From: CAZFER01 sp964517495
GTDB lineage: Bacteria > Hinthialibacterota > Hinthialibacteria > Hinthialibacterales > Hinthialibacteraceae
NCBI GenBank assembly: GCA_964517495.1
Contig: CAZFER010000021.1
Location: forward strand, 1-64,000
DNA: 64,000 nucleotides
Direction: 5' to 3'
In this document: one piece after another, positions 37,213 to 46,879 of the stretch
Position numbering within the stretch: position 1 is the first letter of the stretch
Layout of the letters: each line of letters opens with the position of its first letter
The notes under the pieces: model-generated
What the model saw: only the letters and a program-made list of their open reading frames with translations
Told to the model about the DNA's origin: nothing
The model's database searches: none
Translations under genes and position numbers: made by a program

Positions 37213-40017
37213 CTATTCCACAAAAAATGTCCGTTTAAACGAAACTCCCTGATTCTTAGAGGATGAGGCATCCTGCGCGACCGCATACACCGTATGGGCT
37301 CCTTCACCCTGGCGTAATTGCCATATGAATGGCCGTTGTTGTTTCACACCAACTGACTGGTTATCACAAAATATCTCCACCTCGTCGATTCCACTGGAAT
37401 CCCGGGCCAAAACAGGAATCGTAATCAATCCATCCTCCCTCTTCTGTACATCACCTATTTCTACCACAGGGGGGATATGATCTAATTTCGTATGAAGATG
37501 AACAATAATAGGCTTATCGACCGTATATTCAAACTTTGGCATTGTAGTAAATGATTTGAGTTGATTGTCGTGTACATCGCTAATAGTCACTTTATCACAT
37601 TCCGGATCAGCCACATAAAAAGAAAGTTGGGCCGATTTATTATCCAATACAGAAAGTCGATACGTGTCTCTTCGTATTTTTCTGGCTTGAATTGTCCTAT
37701 CGTCTGGCCCCCTTACGTAAAGTTTAAAAATATCACGAAACGATTCAAACGGTTTAAACTGCCATAAAATTCGTCCCTGCTTTCCTTCAATCAATGTTGT
37801 TGACAAAGCAATTGGCGCGCCTTCATCAAACGATAAATGGGATACAACTTGATCATCATCCCCTCCAAATCGGGCAACCGCCACATGACGGATAGCATGA
37901 TGTTTGGGGTGAGCCACCACAACACCTTTCCAACCTTTTTTCTTAATAATAGAGCGGGCTTGCCCACCATCGCCCAACACCTTCATCTGCTCTTGCGGGG
38001 TATGGGAAAAGAGAGTAACCGCCAAATCATGTACTATTTCATTGGCTTCAACAGGCCGCTTGCTAATTGGTGATATATAAACACCGTCACATTGATCTTT
38101 ATATTCAGGCTGGCGCGCCCAGTTATACCCTACCGTACGCTTAAGTTCGATAGGCTGTGTTTCATCAATAATCAACATCCCCGCATCATTATCAACGCAC
38201 CACCAATTTGATTCTCGTTGTTCTTCACTTCCAAGCTTTAACTTGCCCATCTGATCATAATACGTTCGCTTACCGGTCATTCCATCTCTAACATAAAAGT
38301 AAAGAGGCAAACCGGTCCATGACACATTCAACGATTGATTGGCTATTAATTGGGAGATGAAAATCGTCACGCCTTCTTCGTAAGAAAAGAAAGCGTAATG
38401 CCGATCCCCATAAGGCGTGCTCGCAACACCTGAGGTAGAGAAACCACTATCATCCATCTCATAAGTAAAATGAGATTCAGGCTTGATTGCCTTCAAACGC
38501 TGCCCGTCCTGATCGAACCATTCATATTCACCAGTCAATGATTTTGGATGGCAATAAACCAAGGGTTCTGTCGTCGAATCATTGTCACCGGTTGGATGAA
38601 TAAAACCACAAAGCCCTGTGCCGGAATAATTCGAATGCGTTCGGCGGGATGAAATGCTCCCCCAGGAAAATGAGGCTATATGAGAAGGTGATCGATGTAT
38701 AAGGTTTTGCAGCCAACGATAATGATACGTTCCCTCTATTGCATCCATCGCACGTTGATGAGAAATCGGCTCAGCACGTGGACCGTTGTATTTATGCATC
38801 AGATAGGCCATCCCCGCTTTGGCCCATGAATTACGATGATAATCATATTGAGCAATAGCTTGTGAATGTTGCTGCAACAAGCGTGCCGCCCGTTCTTCCA
38901 GAGCTGAAGCGACTGGATCCTGCGTGAGAACAGCCCCATAACAATAAGCCAATAAACCAGCCCCGTAAAAAGCATCGTACTCATTGCCATGGGGTGATAG
39001 CGGTTCACCTACCGGTAGAGACAATCGCTTCAACCACTCAAACACCCCATCAAAACCATTTCCAGGATACCTGAATGTTTCGGGAACCTTCTGCCCGGTA
39101 ATATCAGCCAATAGTTCGATATAGCATCGTCCCTCAAAAAGCATATCTCCCCCATACCAGATATTGCACCAACCATGATGATCGCTGGTATAATCCTGAT
39201 AAAGATTCCATCCCTCTGCCCATTCACTGATAGGTTGGTTTTCTACTAATGTGGGATTGGCAAAATCATGCAAAGTGGACACCATATCAATACCGTTTCC
39301 TGCAATAATATCCATATATAAATTGGCATCTTCCCGTTGAGGAAAAAGAAATGCCGCTCCCATGGTGCTGGATAAATCCTGCTTCACCTGATCATGATTG
39401 CCTCCTTGAGGGGTAGACCAGCGCTGCACAATCCGTTCTTCGGGTGCACCGCCAACCAGCACATTTTCCAATAATGCCTTGGTTTCATCATCCAATTTGG
39501 GCCACATTACTGCGGCAGCCAGCGTCAACCAACCCACCTCATCAGCCCGGTAGGAATATTTCCTTCGCCAGTGCTGGCCTTCTAGAAACTCGGGCCGTGT
39601 ATTGGGCAGATAAGGATAGGGATTATCCACATACGTGCTGGTCAGGCAACACCACCGCATGGATTGAATCACATGTCTCAATAACTCTTCTCGAGGAACA
39701 CGCTCTTTACCAAAGTGGGATTTATCACTTTCCGTGAGCAAAATTGAGTAACAAAACTGCACCATCCCATTTCCAGGAATGACAATGATGGTGGCATACG
39801 GTTCATCCCGCCAATTCTGGTATTTACGAAAATCATAAAATCCACTATTGGGCACACGTTCCGAATCATCCACCCACAGTGGTTCAAATACATCCACCGC
39901 ACTTTCCAGAACCTCCATATAAAGGCTCATCAACTCATCTTCCGTGAAAGCCGCAGAAGATGAGGAAGGGATAATCAAGGCTATCAAAAGGCTTATGTAT
40001 ACAATAATATGTTTCAT
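37213..40017 (-). CDS. exported heparinase-II/III-like (alpha/alpha-toroid) protein with C-terminal Ig-like domain
   Basis: 934 aa. The ATG at 40017 is preceded by GGAGAG and followed by a signal peptide (IIVYISLLIALIIPSSSSA). Residues ~20-420 are helical with conserved aromatic/His motifs (EGQHWRRKYSYRADEVGWLT, DYTSDHHGWCNIWYGGDMLF, GNEYDAFYGAGLLAYCYG), as in toroid polysaccharide lyases. Residues ~450-830 are beta-sandwich-like (FAFFSYEE-type strands, YDQMGKLKL). Residues ~845-934 form an Ig-like domain (GIDEVEIFCDNQSVGV ... GAHTVYAVAQDASS). Lyase activity is inferred from the layout; no substrate can be named. Confidence 0.65.
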   Translation of the reverse strand: MKHIIVYISLLIALIIPSSSSAAFTEDELMSLYMEVLESAVDVFEPLWVDDSERVPNSGFYDFRKYQNWRDEPYATIIVIPGNGMVQFCYSILLTESDKSHFGKERVPREELLRHVIQSMRWCCLTSTYVDNPYPYLPNTRPEFLEGQHWRRKYSYRADEVGWLTLAAAVMWPKLDDETKALLENVLVGGAPEERIVQRWSTPQGGNHDQVKQDLSSTMGAAFLFPQREDANLYMDIIAGNGIDMVSTLHDFANPTLVENQPISEWAEGWNLYQDYTSDHHGWCNIWYGGDMLFEGRCYIELLADITGQKVPETFRYPGNGFDGVFEWLKRLSLPVGEPLSPHGNEYDAFYGAGLLAYCYGAVLTQDPVASALEERAARLLQQHSQAIAQYDYHRNSWAKAGMAYLMHKYNGPRAEPISHQRAMDAIEGTYHYRWLQNLIHRSPSHIASFSWGSISSRRTHSNYSGTGLCGFIHPTGDNDSTTEPLVYCHPKSLTGEYEWFDQDGQRLKAIKPESHFTYEMDDSGFSTSGVASTPYGDRHYAFFSYEEGVTIFISQLIANQSLNVSWTGLPLYFYVRDGMTGKRTYYDQMGKLKLGSEEQRESNWWCVDNDAGMLIIDETQPIELKRTVGYNWARQPEYKDQCDGVYISPISKRPVEANEIVHDLAVTLFSHTPQEQMKVLGDGGQARSIIKKKGWKGVVVAHPKHHAIRHVAVARFGGDDDQVVSHLSFDEGAPIALSTTLIEGKQGRILWQFKPFESFRDIFKLYVRGPDDRTIQARKIRRDTYRLSVLDNKSAQLSFYVADPECDKVTISDVHDNQLKSFTTMPKFEYTVDKPIIVHLHTKLDHIPPVVEIGDVQKREDGLITIPVLARDSSGIDEVEIFCDNQSVGVKQQRPFIWQLRQGEGAHTVYAVAQDASSSKNQGVSFKRTFFVE

Positions 40018-40162
40018 GTTGCTCTCCAATATATTTGATCCAATCTGCTTTAACCTATCACATCACACAAAGGCTGAGAATAGATGAAGAAGATTCACAT
40101 ACCATATTTCAAACATTTTTGTTAGAATAGGAATTCATTCTAATAACCGGAGATAAACTTAA

Positions 40163-42016
40163 ATGATAACGAAAGCCTTCATCAAAATAATGATACCAAC
40201 CCTTCTGTTTGCTTTAACTTCAATACATACTTCAATGGCCCAGCCGTGGTGGGTTTCAGAAACAACGATGGATGAGAAAGCGCAAATCGATTTAACCCAA
40301 AAATCGTGGTGGACAAAGGCATCGGCCTTGCAAGCGGGTGAACAATTTATCCTGCGTTCCGATTTTGATGATACGAAAATGATGATAGTGAAATGTGAGG
40401 CACGCCAACGAAATCCTCAGCAAAACATGCTTGTCTGGATCATCGATGACGATGAGGATATGGATTCCCAAAACCCCAAGGAGGATCGCGACAGCGATTG
40501 TTATGTTGTTGATTATGGTTGCGACGGGATGGTGGATCGCATGGTGGATTATATCAACGATGACACAGATTCCACACCAGATGAGATGGAAATCCGTTAT
40601 TTCATTGATGGCTCATTACGGCGTGCCTGGTTCGGTGTCGATTTGGATGATGACGGCCAGATGTGGGATCTTATCGATTATGAATACAGCGGTGATTTCT
40701 TCAAAAGCGATCCCTACGGCAATAATCTTATCTTTATGAACAAATATAATCCTCATTCACATTCCTGGGTGCCCATCTCAGAGTGCCCTTTTTCCTTTTA
40801 CGATATCGATGATGACAACCAATCAGAAACCGTGGTGCGCTTCAGTGCCGCTCCATTGCAATTTGATCCCAACATTGACCCCGATTACGCTAATAGCCGC
40901 GCACGTTACGAAGGCCGTTATGACTCATCGATGGAACATATAGGAGTAGTTAACATTCGCTATAGTTTTGATATTGATGGCTTAAGTTCAAATGAATCCC
41001 CCCTGCATTATGAGATGGGATTCAATATGATCGGCGAACAGCCCTATCAGTATAAAAACATGGAACGAACCAATTCTCTACGCCGCCCTCCATCAACCGC
41101 AGTATGCATTCGATGGGATGAAGTAAGAGAGGTAGCTGATAATTATCCAGCCCAACAAACCGGCTTTTCATGGATGGAATTTTCGGATGCGTCCCTCCGA
41201 ATTGGACATCCTTCGTTACCCCAAGCCAACCGACGATGGGAGGGGGTATTTTGGACCTGGCATCGAAGGATTATGCACAACACCGGTGGACCGGTGCAAT
41301 ATTGGAACATGCGCCGTGAGTTCTGTGGTCATGAAACCAGTCAACGGGAACTCTACTACAGCCCGGTCGATCATCGCATCCATTTAAAATACGCCACAGA
41401 AGGCTGGTTAAAGATCGGTAGTATTGAAGGGAATGAAATGATTGGTGAAGTGCGCATGTATGATACCAATGAAGACGGCTATTTTGACCGCTGGGAATAT
41501 TATGAAAACAATCAAGCGATGCCCTATCGCACTTCCAGTGTTACAAATGCACAAAACCAGGATTTAAATGATTTGAAAGAAATCACGGAGTTTTATAATC
41601 AGAAGATTATACCCAACGCAATTCAGCAAAACAAACAACTCATCGAATGCATTAAGCAGGTTCCAATATTAAACAATAAATCAATACCAAACTTTTACCA
41701 GAGCGCATTAACTCAAGCCACCAGCCCAGGGGAAAAGCGTTATATACTCGACCTGATTCGCGAATATTGGTATCGGCAATTTCAAAACGATGCCCGTGAA
41801 TATGCAGCTCTTTATTTTAAAAATGAACGTAATATGAATACTCGACGCTCAACCGAACAGAGAGAACAATCGAAAACAGCGTGGACCTATTCAAAACAAC
41901 TTTCAAATATTGACGCCCTGTATGCAAAAGGAAAATTTGATCAAGCCGCCACTTTATTTGAATCATTCAATGATACATATCCGGAGCATTTCTACATGCT
42001 CCACAATACTAACTAA
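40163..42016 (+). CDS. exported Asp-rich EF-hand-like repeat protein A
   Basis: 617 aa, signal peptide (KIMIPTLLFALTSIHTSMAQ). The N-terminal half contains several DxDxDG-type calcium-loop motifs: IIDDDEDMDSQN, YINDDTDSTPDEME, GVDLDDDGQMWD, YDIDDDNQSE and YDTNEDGYFDRWE. It is a paralogue of the next gene: MVDRMVDYINDDTDSTPDE corresponds to SVDAVLDYTDTDGDNDVDE, and CPFSFYDIDDDNQSETVVRF to NPFLFYDHDRDGITEEVLRL. The C-terminal ~140 residues are helical. Function unknown; probably an extracellular calcium-dependent protein. First gene of a three-gene operon with 20- and 5-base gaps. Confidence 0.82.
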   Translation: MITKAFIKIMIPTLLFALTSIHTSMAQPWWVSETTMDEKAQIDLTQKSWWTKASALQAGEQFILRSDFDDTKMMIVKCEARQRNPQQNMLVWIIDDDEDMDSQNPKEDRDSDCYVVDYGCDGMVDRMVDYINDDTDSTPDEMEIRYFIDGSLRRAWFGVDLDDDGQMWDLIDYEYSGDFFKSDPYGNNLIFMNKYNPHSHSWVPISECPFSFYDIDDDNQSETVVRFSAAPLQFDPNIDPDYANSRARYEGRYDSSMEHIGVVNIRYSFDIDGLSSNESPLHYEMGFNMIGEQPYQYKNMERTNSLRRPPSTAVCIRWDEVREVADNYPAQQTGFSWMEFSDASLRIGHPSLPQANRRWEGVFWTWHRRIMHNTGGPVQYWNMRREFCGHETSQRELYYSPVDHRIHLKYATEGWLKIGSIEGNEMIGEVRMYDTNEDGYFDRWEYYENNQAMPYRTSSVTNAQNQDLNDLKEITEFYNQKIIPNAIQQNKQLIECIKQVPILNNKSIPNFYQSALTQATSPGEKRYILDLIREYWYRQFQNDAREYAALYFKNERNMNTRRSTEQREQSKTAWTYSKQLSNIDALYAKGKFDQAATLFESFNDTYPEHFYMLHNTN

Positions 42017-42036
42017 ATTTAAGTAGAGGCCTAATT

Positions 42037-44598
42037 ATGCAACCTTCTTTCAACCACTTGATATTTATTATTCTACTCACTATATCTTTGACCATTCCCA
42101 CCAGCGATGCCTCAGATAATCAACCTTCAAAGCAGGAATTGTTTGAACATGTCTTTGGAAATTTTGCTCAACTGGATGCCTCATTTCATCAGAAGGTGCT
42201 TTCTGCAACCCACGGTAAACGTCATTATGTGGATATAAATTCGGACGCACATCCAGAGGAAGTTTGGTTTATTGATACAGCCCCACGGCATCCGGAACGC
42301 TATCGTCCTTTGTTAGTTCGCGTGATAGATGAGGATGGCGATCTGCATTGGAACCATGAGCCTGATATGGATAGCGACTTGTATATCGCAGATTGGAAGG
42401 CGGATGGCAGTGTGGATGCGGTGCTGGATTACACCGATACAGATGGTGATAACGATGTGGATGAAGTGGGAATGTATTTTATCGGCAGTGGCGCCAATTA
42501 TGTACCCGGTCAAGCCATGCGAGTGTGGTGGGGCAAGGATATCGGTGATGACAACTTATTATGGTATGACATCGCTTACACCTACAATCAGCGTCTTTGC
42601 CAATATCGCACCCATTTTGGCGGGAATGAACTATTCGTCTCCTTTTTGTTGGATGTAGACCAAAACAAATGGATTCCCTTCTTCGAAAATCCCTTTCTAT
42701 TTTACGATCACGACCGAGACGGAATTACAGAAGAAGTCTTGCGATTGTCGGGCTATCAGGATCAAGTTGAATCGATGCGCTATAGTTTCGATGCTGACAA
42801 TGATGCCACTGACCACCAACCCCGGGATTTTGATGTATCGATTAGTGCCTGGGCAAAAGGCTCCTCTGCTTCCCCACCCTCTAATCAGCGTGGCCGCTCA
42901 GATTTACGTATTGCTACACGCTATTTGGATAAAACATCACTTCGCTCAATCCCAACCGGTGAGTTTTTAGCCTATAATTATGCCCGTGATTTCGTTAAGC
43001 CGATTGAGTGGAAAACCTTATTGTTTACATGGGATGAAATTGATCTTAACGTGGATGCACAAAACCAATATGGCGATTTCGACGAACGCTGGGAAGGCGT
43101 GATCGCTCATGGCAATCAAGATTTCCCCCAAGTAGGTGGTCCCAGCTGCGGCCCTCATAACAAGCGATATGAACACATCTTACAAAAATCGTCTACGGTG
43201 AATGTCTACTATCATCCCGGCGATCACCGTATTCACTTGAAACATGCTGAACGCAGCTGGATGGATGTGGATATTGATTTCAACCACACGGCTGACATGC
43301 GTTACACGATGATCGATCGTGACGGGAATGGCTACATCGACCAATACCAATTCGATCGCAATGGTGATGGAGAGTATGACGACGAATGGAATGTGGATGA
43401 TCGCCATGTCATGGACATCAAATGGTCGTGGGCAGACATCAACGCCATAATTGCAACCCAACGGGAATCGCTTCCCCTACTTTCTGAATTAGTAAAATTA
43501 CTTAAACGTTCGATCAAATCAATTAAGCCAGACTTAACGCTTAACCTTCATGAGAAATTCCCTCCATGGTACGCTCTTGATAATCTTCCAGAGTCCGTCA
43601 TGCACCGGCTTAAACAATCCCCAGAAAGTCAGCGATTTCGTCATGAATGTGTAAAGGATTATTTGATCACTATTCTTCATCGATTGCATGACTCTGAATC
43701 ATTCTGGACCAAATTCAATCACAATCGAAGCATGGGCCACTACCAGCAAATGATGAAGTGTTTGGAAGAATCGTTTAACACTTCATCCAATTTAACTGAG
43801 GATAAAACTTCTATACCACAAACACCTCGTGTTGCTTATACAAAACGATCAGGTACAACCTTTATTGGATGGGAATCTGAAGAAACAGCCTATTGGTGGA
43901 GCGATGGACAATTTGGTTTCTATGGAAAAAACCGGCCTCATTTACTCTACTCACAAAAAGACTCATTAAACCGCGAGGATTATCGCGACGTGTTCAATGT
44001 GAAAAACAGTCCTGGTTGTGGAGGTATGACGCTTTATATAAACGACACCCCTTATCCGGTTTGGAATCAAAAAGATACCACTGACATTCAATTCTCCAGC
44101 CGTTTGTTGAATAAAAACGATAACGCTGTAACGGTCGAATTAAAAGCAGAAGGTATTGGCCAATCTTCCAATCCTTACACTATTACCTGGCATGCCACTT
44201 CAATGGCTGAACAACCGGAAACTCAAATCAACGTAATGGTTGATGGAGGAAATCAAGATGACACGCTGGCTTTAGGAATAGGGCTGGCAGCCTTTGAACA
44301 GGAGGCCTTTCACATAGATACACAGGCAGGGGTAATGGCGGAATGGGGCATTCAAAACCCTGACATGGGATGGATCGGGATGGGAGTCATTTTCCCCCCT
44401 CATCGATTTATGCGTATCGAAAATCTCCCCGGGGAGAACCAGGTTATCATCGCTGTTGAACCTCAACTTTGGACTGAATATTCCATACAATGTGAATGGT
44501 TGCGTGGACGTCGATTCAACCGAAACCCATCCGCCCACGATTGGTTCAAACAACTCGGGCAACTTTCCGCGCAATTGAAGAAAGAAAAAGGAGAATAG
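42037..44598 (+). CDS. exported Asp-rich EF-hand-like repeat protein B
   Basis: 853 aa, signal peptide (FIILLTISLTIPTSDAS). It shares the Asp-rich half with the preceding gene (VIDEDGDLHWN, YTDTDGDNDVDE, YDHDRDGITEE, MIDRDGNGYIDQYQFDRNGD) and the VYYHPGDHRIHLKHAERSW segment (LYYSPVDHRIHLKYATEGW in the paralogue). It adds a ~250-residue C-terminal beta-rich domain (TFIGWESEETAYWWSDGQFG onward) absent from its neighbour. Not recognised as a named family. It overlaps no gene and ends 5 bases before the aminotransferase. Confidence 0.82.
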   Translation: MQPSFNHLIFIILLTISLTIPTSDASDNQPSKQELFEHVFGNFAQLDASFHQKVLSATHGKRHYVDINSDAHPEEVWFIDTAPRHPERYRPLLVRVIDEDGDLHWNHEPDMDSDLYIADWKADGSVDAVLDYTDTDGDNDVDEVGMYFIGSGANYVPGQAMRVWWGKDIGDDNLLWYDIAYTYNQRLCQYRTHFGGNELFVSFLLDVDQNKWIPFFENPFLFYDHDRDGITEEVLRLSGYQDQVESMRYSFDADNDATDHQPRDFDVSISAWAKGSSASPPSNQRGRSDLRIATRYLDKTSLRSIPTGEFLAYNYARDFVKPIEWKTLLFTWDEIDLNVDAQNQYGDFDERWEGVIAHGNQDFPQVGGPSCGPHNKRYEHILQKSSTVNVYYHPGDHRIHLKHAERSWMDVDIDFNHTADMRYTMIDRDGNGYIDQYQFDRNGDGEYDDEWNVDDRHVMDIKWSWADINAIIATQRESLPLLSELVKLLKRSIKSIKPDLTLNLHEKFPPWYALDNLPESVMHRLKQSPESQRFRHECVKDYLITILHRLHDSESFWTKFNHNRSMGHYQQMMKCLEESFNTSSNLTEDKTSIPQTPRVAYTKRSGTTFIGWESEETAYWWSDGQFGFYGKNRPHLLYSQKDSLNREDYRDVFNVKNSPGCGGMTLYINDTPYPVWNQKDTTDIQFSSRLLNKNDNAVTVELKAEGIGQSSNPYTITWHATSMAEQPETQINVMVDGGNQDDTLALGIGLAAFEQEAFHIDTQAGVMAEWGIQNPDMGWIGMGVIFPPHRFMRIENLPGENQVIIAVEPQLWTEYSIQCEWLRGRRFNRNPSAHDWFKQLGQLSAQLKKEKGE

Positions 44599-44603
44599 GG
44601 ATC

Positions 44604-45950
44604 ATGAATAAACAATCATTATCACGGCGAAATTTTGTACGCACCAGCGCGGCTATCGGAGCGGCTGCACCGACGATTCTATTCAACACATCGTTATCCG
44701 CCAAAGAAGTGGCCAAGCCAGCCGCCTTGGGAGGCAAGCGCTCCGTTGATACCAAAATCCCCGAATGGCCGATGATTAAGCAACTGGATGAAGAAAAGTT
44801 TCTCAACACCTTGCGAAGTAAAGACTGGTGCCGATTGGGAAATGAAACCGTCACCACCTTTGAAAATGCCTGGTCGGAAAAATTAGATGTCAATCATAGC
44901 ATCGGAACGGTTAACGGGACCAGTTCACTTTATGCCGCCTTATTCGCACTGGATGTGGGGCCTGGCGATGAAGTTATTGTTCCCGCTTATACGTTTGTGG
45001 CATCGGTTAACGCGATTCTGCAGCAATTCGCATTACCAGTATTCGCCGACACCGACCGTCAAACCTTTCAGATCGACACCACCACTTTAGAAGAGCGCAT
45101 AACAGAAAACACCAAATGCATTATGCCTGTTCATCTCGGTGGGAGTACGGCCAATATGGATGAAGTGCTTCGTATCGCCCAAAAGCATAACATTCCCGTC
45201 GTTGAAGATGCCTGCCAGGCGCATTTCGCTGAATGGCGCGGCCAGCGCGTGGGTGGCATTGGGGATGTGGGATGCTTTAGTTTTCAGGAAACCAAAATCC
45301 TGCCCTGTGGTGAAGGGGGCGCATGTGTCACCAATAATGAAGACTTATACGACAAAATGCACGCTTTTCAAAATAACGGTCGTGACCGAAAATTGGGTAA
45401 ACCACGAGAAGGTTACCTTCATCACGGCGCCAACCTGCGCATGACCGAATATCAGGCTGCCCTGTTACTGGCGCAACTCACCCGCTTGGAATCGCAATGC
45501 GCTCATCGTGTCAAGAATGCCAACTATTTGAACAAAATGCTCGAAGATATCCCTGGCATTCGCCCTGCGGCCATGTATGAGGGCAATAATCGCAATACCT
45601 ATTACCTTTACATGCTGCATTATGATAAAGAGCAATTTTCGGGATTATCACGCAGCCAATTTGTTGACGCCATGAGAAAAGAAGGCGTTTATCTGGGTGG
45701 TGGTTATCATTACCTCAATAAACATCCATTCCTCAAAAAGATGCTCAATTCACGCTGGTATGCCAACATCTACCCCAAAGAACGCATCGATGCCTATTGG
45801 AAGAACAACCATTGTCCGGAAAACGATACGCTCAGCGAAGAAGGCCTGTTTATGTCCCAACGCCACCTCCTCAGTTCGCCATCGCATATGGAACAAATCG
45901 CTGAAGCCTTCCGAAAGGTACAATCTCATGCACAAGCATTGAAAGGGTAA
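44604..45950 (+). CDS. DegT/DnrJ/EryC1/StrS-family aminotransferase with Tat signal
   Basis: PLP-dependent sugar-aminotransferase fold, 448 aa. MNKQSLSRRNFVRTSAAIGA is a clear twin-arginine signal peptide. The fold I motifs are present: GTVNGTSSLYAALFALDVGP, EVIVPAYTFVASVNAIL and VEDACQAHFAEWRGQRVGGI. The PLP lysine is in CFSFQETKILPCGEGGA. Normal members act in the cytoplasm on nucleotide-linked keto-sugars, so the export signal is notable; similar Tat-DegT proteins occur in PVC-type genomes. Start chosen at the ATG behind GGAGAATAGGG. Last gene of the operon with the two EF-hand-like proteins. Confidence 0.88.
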   Translation: MNKQSLSRRNFVRTSAAIGAAAPTILFNTSLSAKEVAKPAALGGKRSVDTKIPEWPMIKQLDEEKFLNTLRSKDWCRLGNETVTTFENAWSEKLDVNHSIGTVNGTSSLYAALFALDVGPGDEVIVPAYTFVASVNAILQQFALPVFADTDRQTFQIDTTTLEERITENTKCIMPVHLGGSTANMDEVLRIAQKHNIPVVEDACQAHFAEWRGQRVGGIGDVGCFSFQETKILPCGEGGACVTNNEDLYDKMHAFQNNGRDRKLGKPREGYLHHGANLRMTEYQAALLLAQLTRLESQCAHRVKNANYLNKMLEDIPGIRPAAMYEGNNRNTYYLYMLHYDKEQFSGLSRSQFVDAMRKEGVYLGGGYHYLNKHPFLKKMLNSRWYANIYPKERIDAYWKNNHCPENDTLSEEGLFMSQRHLLSSPSHMEQIAEAFRKVQSHAQALKG

Positions 45951-45981
45951 AAAATTATCATTCTATCGAACAGACAAGTGA

Positions 45982-46146
45982 TTGACATGGAATATTAAGA
46001 TTGCAATGCTTGAAGCGGAAGAAGGGTTTAGTGTTTCAGTTCCAAGATTTCCAGGCTGTTGGTCTCAAGGAGAAACAAAGGAAGAAGCATTAGAAAACAT
46101 TCATGTTGCAATACAAGAGTATCTAGACGCTTCAACCCTCCCCTAG
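45982..46146 (+). pseudogene. HicB-like antitoxin domain, C-terminally truncated
   Basis: Reads NIKIAMLEAEEGFSVSVPRF then PGCWSQGETKEEALENIHVA and IQEYLD before running into repeat copy 3 and stopping. The GxxVxVPxxPGCxSQGxTxEEALxNIxxAI line is the HicB/UPF0150 signature. Start uncertain: TTG at 45982 or ATG at 46006. No HicA-type toxin lies beside it. Confidence 0.6.
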
Positions 46147-46175
46147 CCCCTCCCAGTCGTGGGAGGGGAATGGCA
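46132..46175 (-). repeat. palindromic MITE-like repeat, copy 3 (partial)
   Basis: TCAACCCTCCCCTAGCCCCT ... GTGGGAGGGGAATG: one arm of the repeat only, in the same orientation as copy 1. It begins within the last codons of the HicB-like frame. Confidence 0.75.
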
Positions 46176-46260
46176 TTTCAAATGGCTGACCTATTAACAA
46201 ATAAGATGTACCACGTATTAATTATCTTTGATTATGAATAATCGTTCGGAGCAATTAAAT

Positions 46261-46782
46261 ATGAACTCCCTACTTAAATTCCCCACCTTTTTCATTTTAA
46301 TCCTATTATCCACCTTTGTTGTTTCATGCAACCACAGGCCGTTAAATCCAGACGATGTTACTTTAAATTCCAAACAGGTGCGCATGCTGGCGAATATTAT
46401 CCTCACGAAAACACCGGAACATATTCATATGCCGGAATCAAGCCAATTTACCTGGGTTTGGTTGAATGTGGAGGACAAAGAGAATCCAGCGAAACTGAAT
46501 GATGAAGTGATTCGCCAAATGCGTGAAAAATACACTGTGTATCTAAAGGAAAGTGACATTCCCAAAGAAAAAATCCATACCAACGAACAAGGTGAACGCA
46601 TAGGGTTTAGCAATGGATTTCGGTTCTCTTTCGAAACCGAATTTGAACGAAGTGATGTGGTCAAGATCAATTATTCTGATTATGTAGGCAACATGGCGGC
46701 AAGTTGGCATTGGACCAAATACAAATGGAATGGAACACGCTGGAAAATAATTGAAAAACCGGATTCTCTTATGGTGTCTTGA
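46261..46782 (+). CDS. small lipoprotein of unknown function
   Basis: 173 aa. The start at 46261 follows GGAG and gives a lipoprotein signal: hydrophobic PTFFILILLSTF and lipobox VVSC. The mature part is hydrophilic with WVWLNVEDKENPAKLND and ends ASWHWTKYKWNGTRWKIIEK, a short beta-rich domain. Family not recognised. Followed by a strong bidirectional terminator. Confidence 0.75.
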   Translation: MNSLLKFPTFFILILLSTFVVSCNHRPLNPDDVTLNSKQVRMLANIILTKTPEHIHMPESSQFTWVWLNVEDKENPAKLNDEVIRQMREKYTVYLKESDIPKEKIHTNEQGERIGFSNGFRFSFETEFERSDVVKINYSDYVGNMAASWHWTKYKWNGTRWKIIEKPDSLMVS

Positions 46783-46820
46783 TTTACTTAAACCTAATTT
46801 TTTAATCTTTGTAAACAAAC

Positions 46821-46845
46821 GGCCCGCCGGAAAACCCGGCGGGCC
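46821..46845. terminator. bidirectional intrinsic terminator
   Basis: GGCCCGCCGG and CCGGCGGGCC form a perfect 10-bp GC-rich stem with a 5-base loop between two convergent genes ending at 46782 (plus) and 46880 (minus). T-rich sequence lies on both sides. Confidence 0.85.
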
Positions 46846-46879
46846 ATACTTATTCTTCTCTGATGGATTTCAAGTTCAA

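Noticed and set aside
37213..37215. TAG readthrough or pyrrolysine at the lyase-like stop
   Set aside because: No PYLIS-like structure or pyl genes seen; a decayed ferredoxin fragment is the simpler reading.
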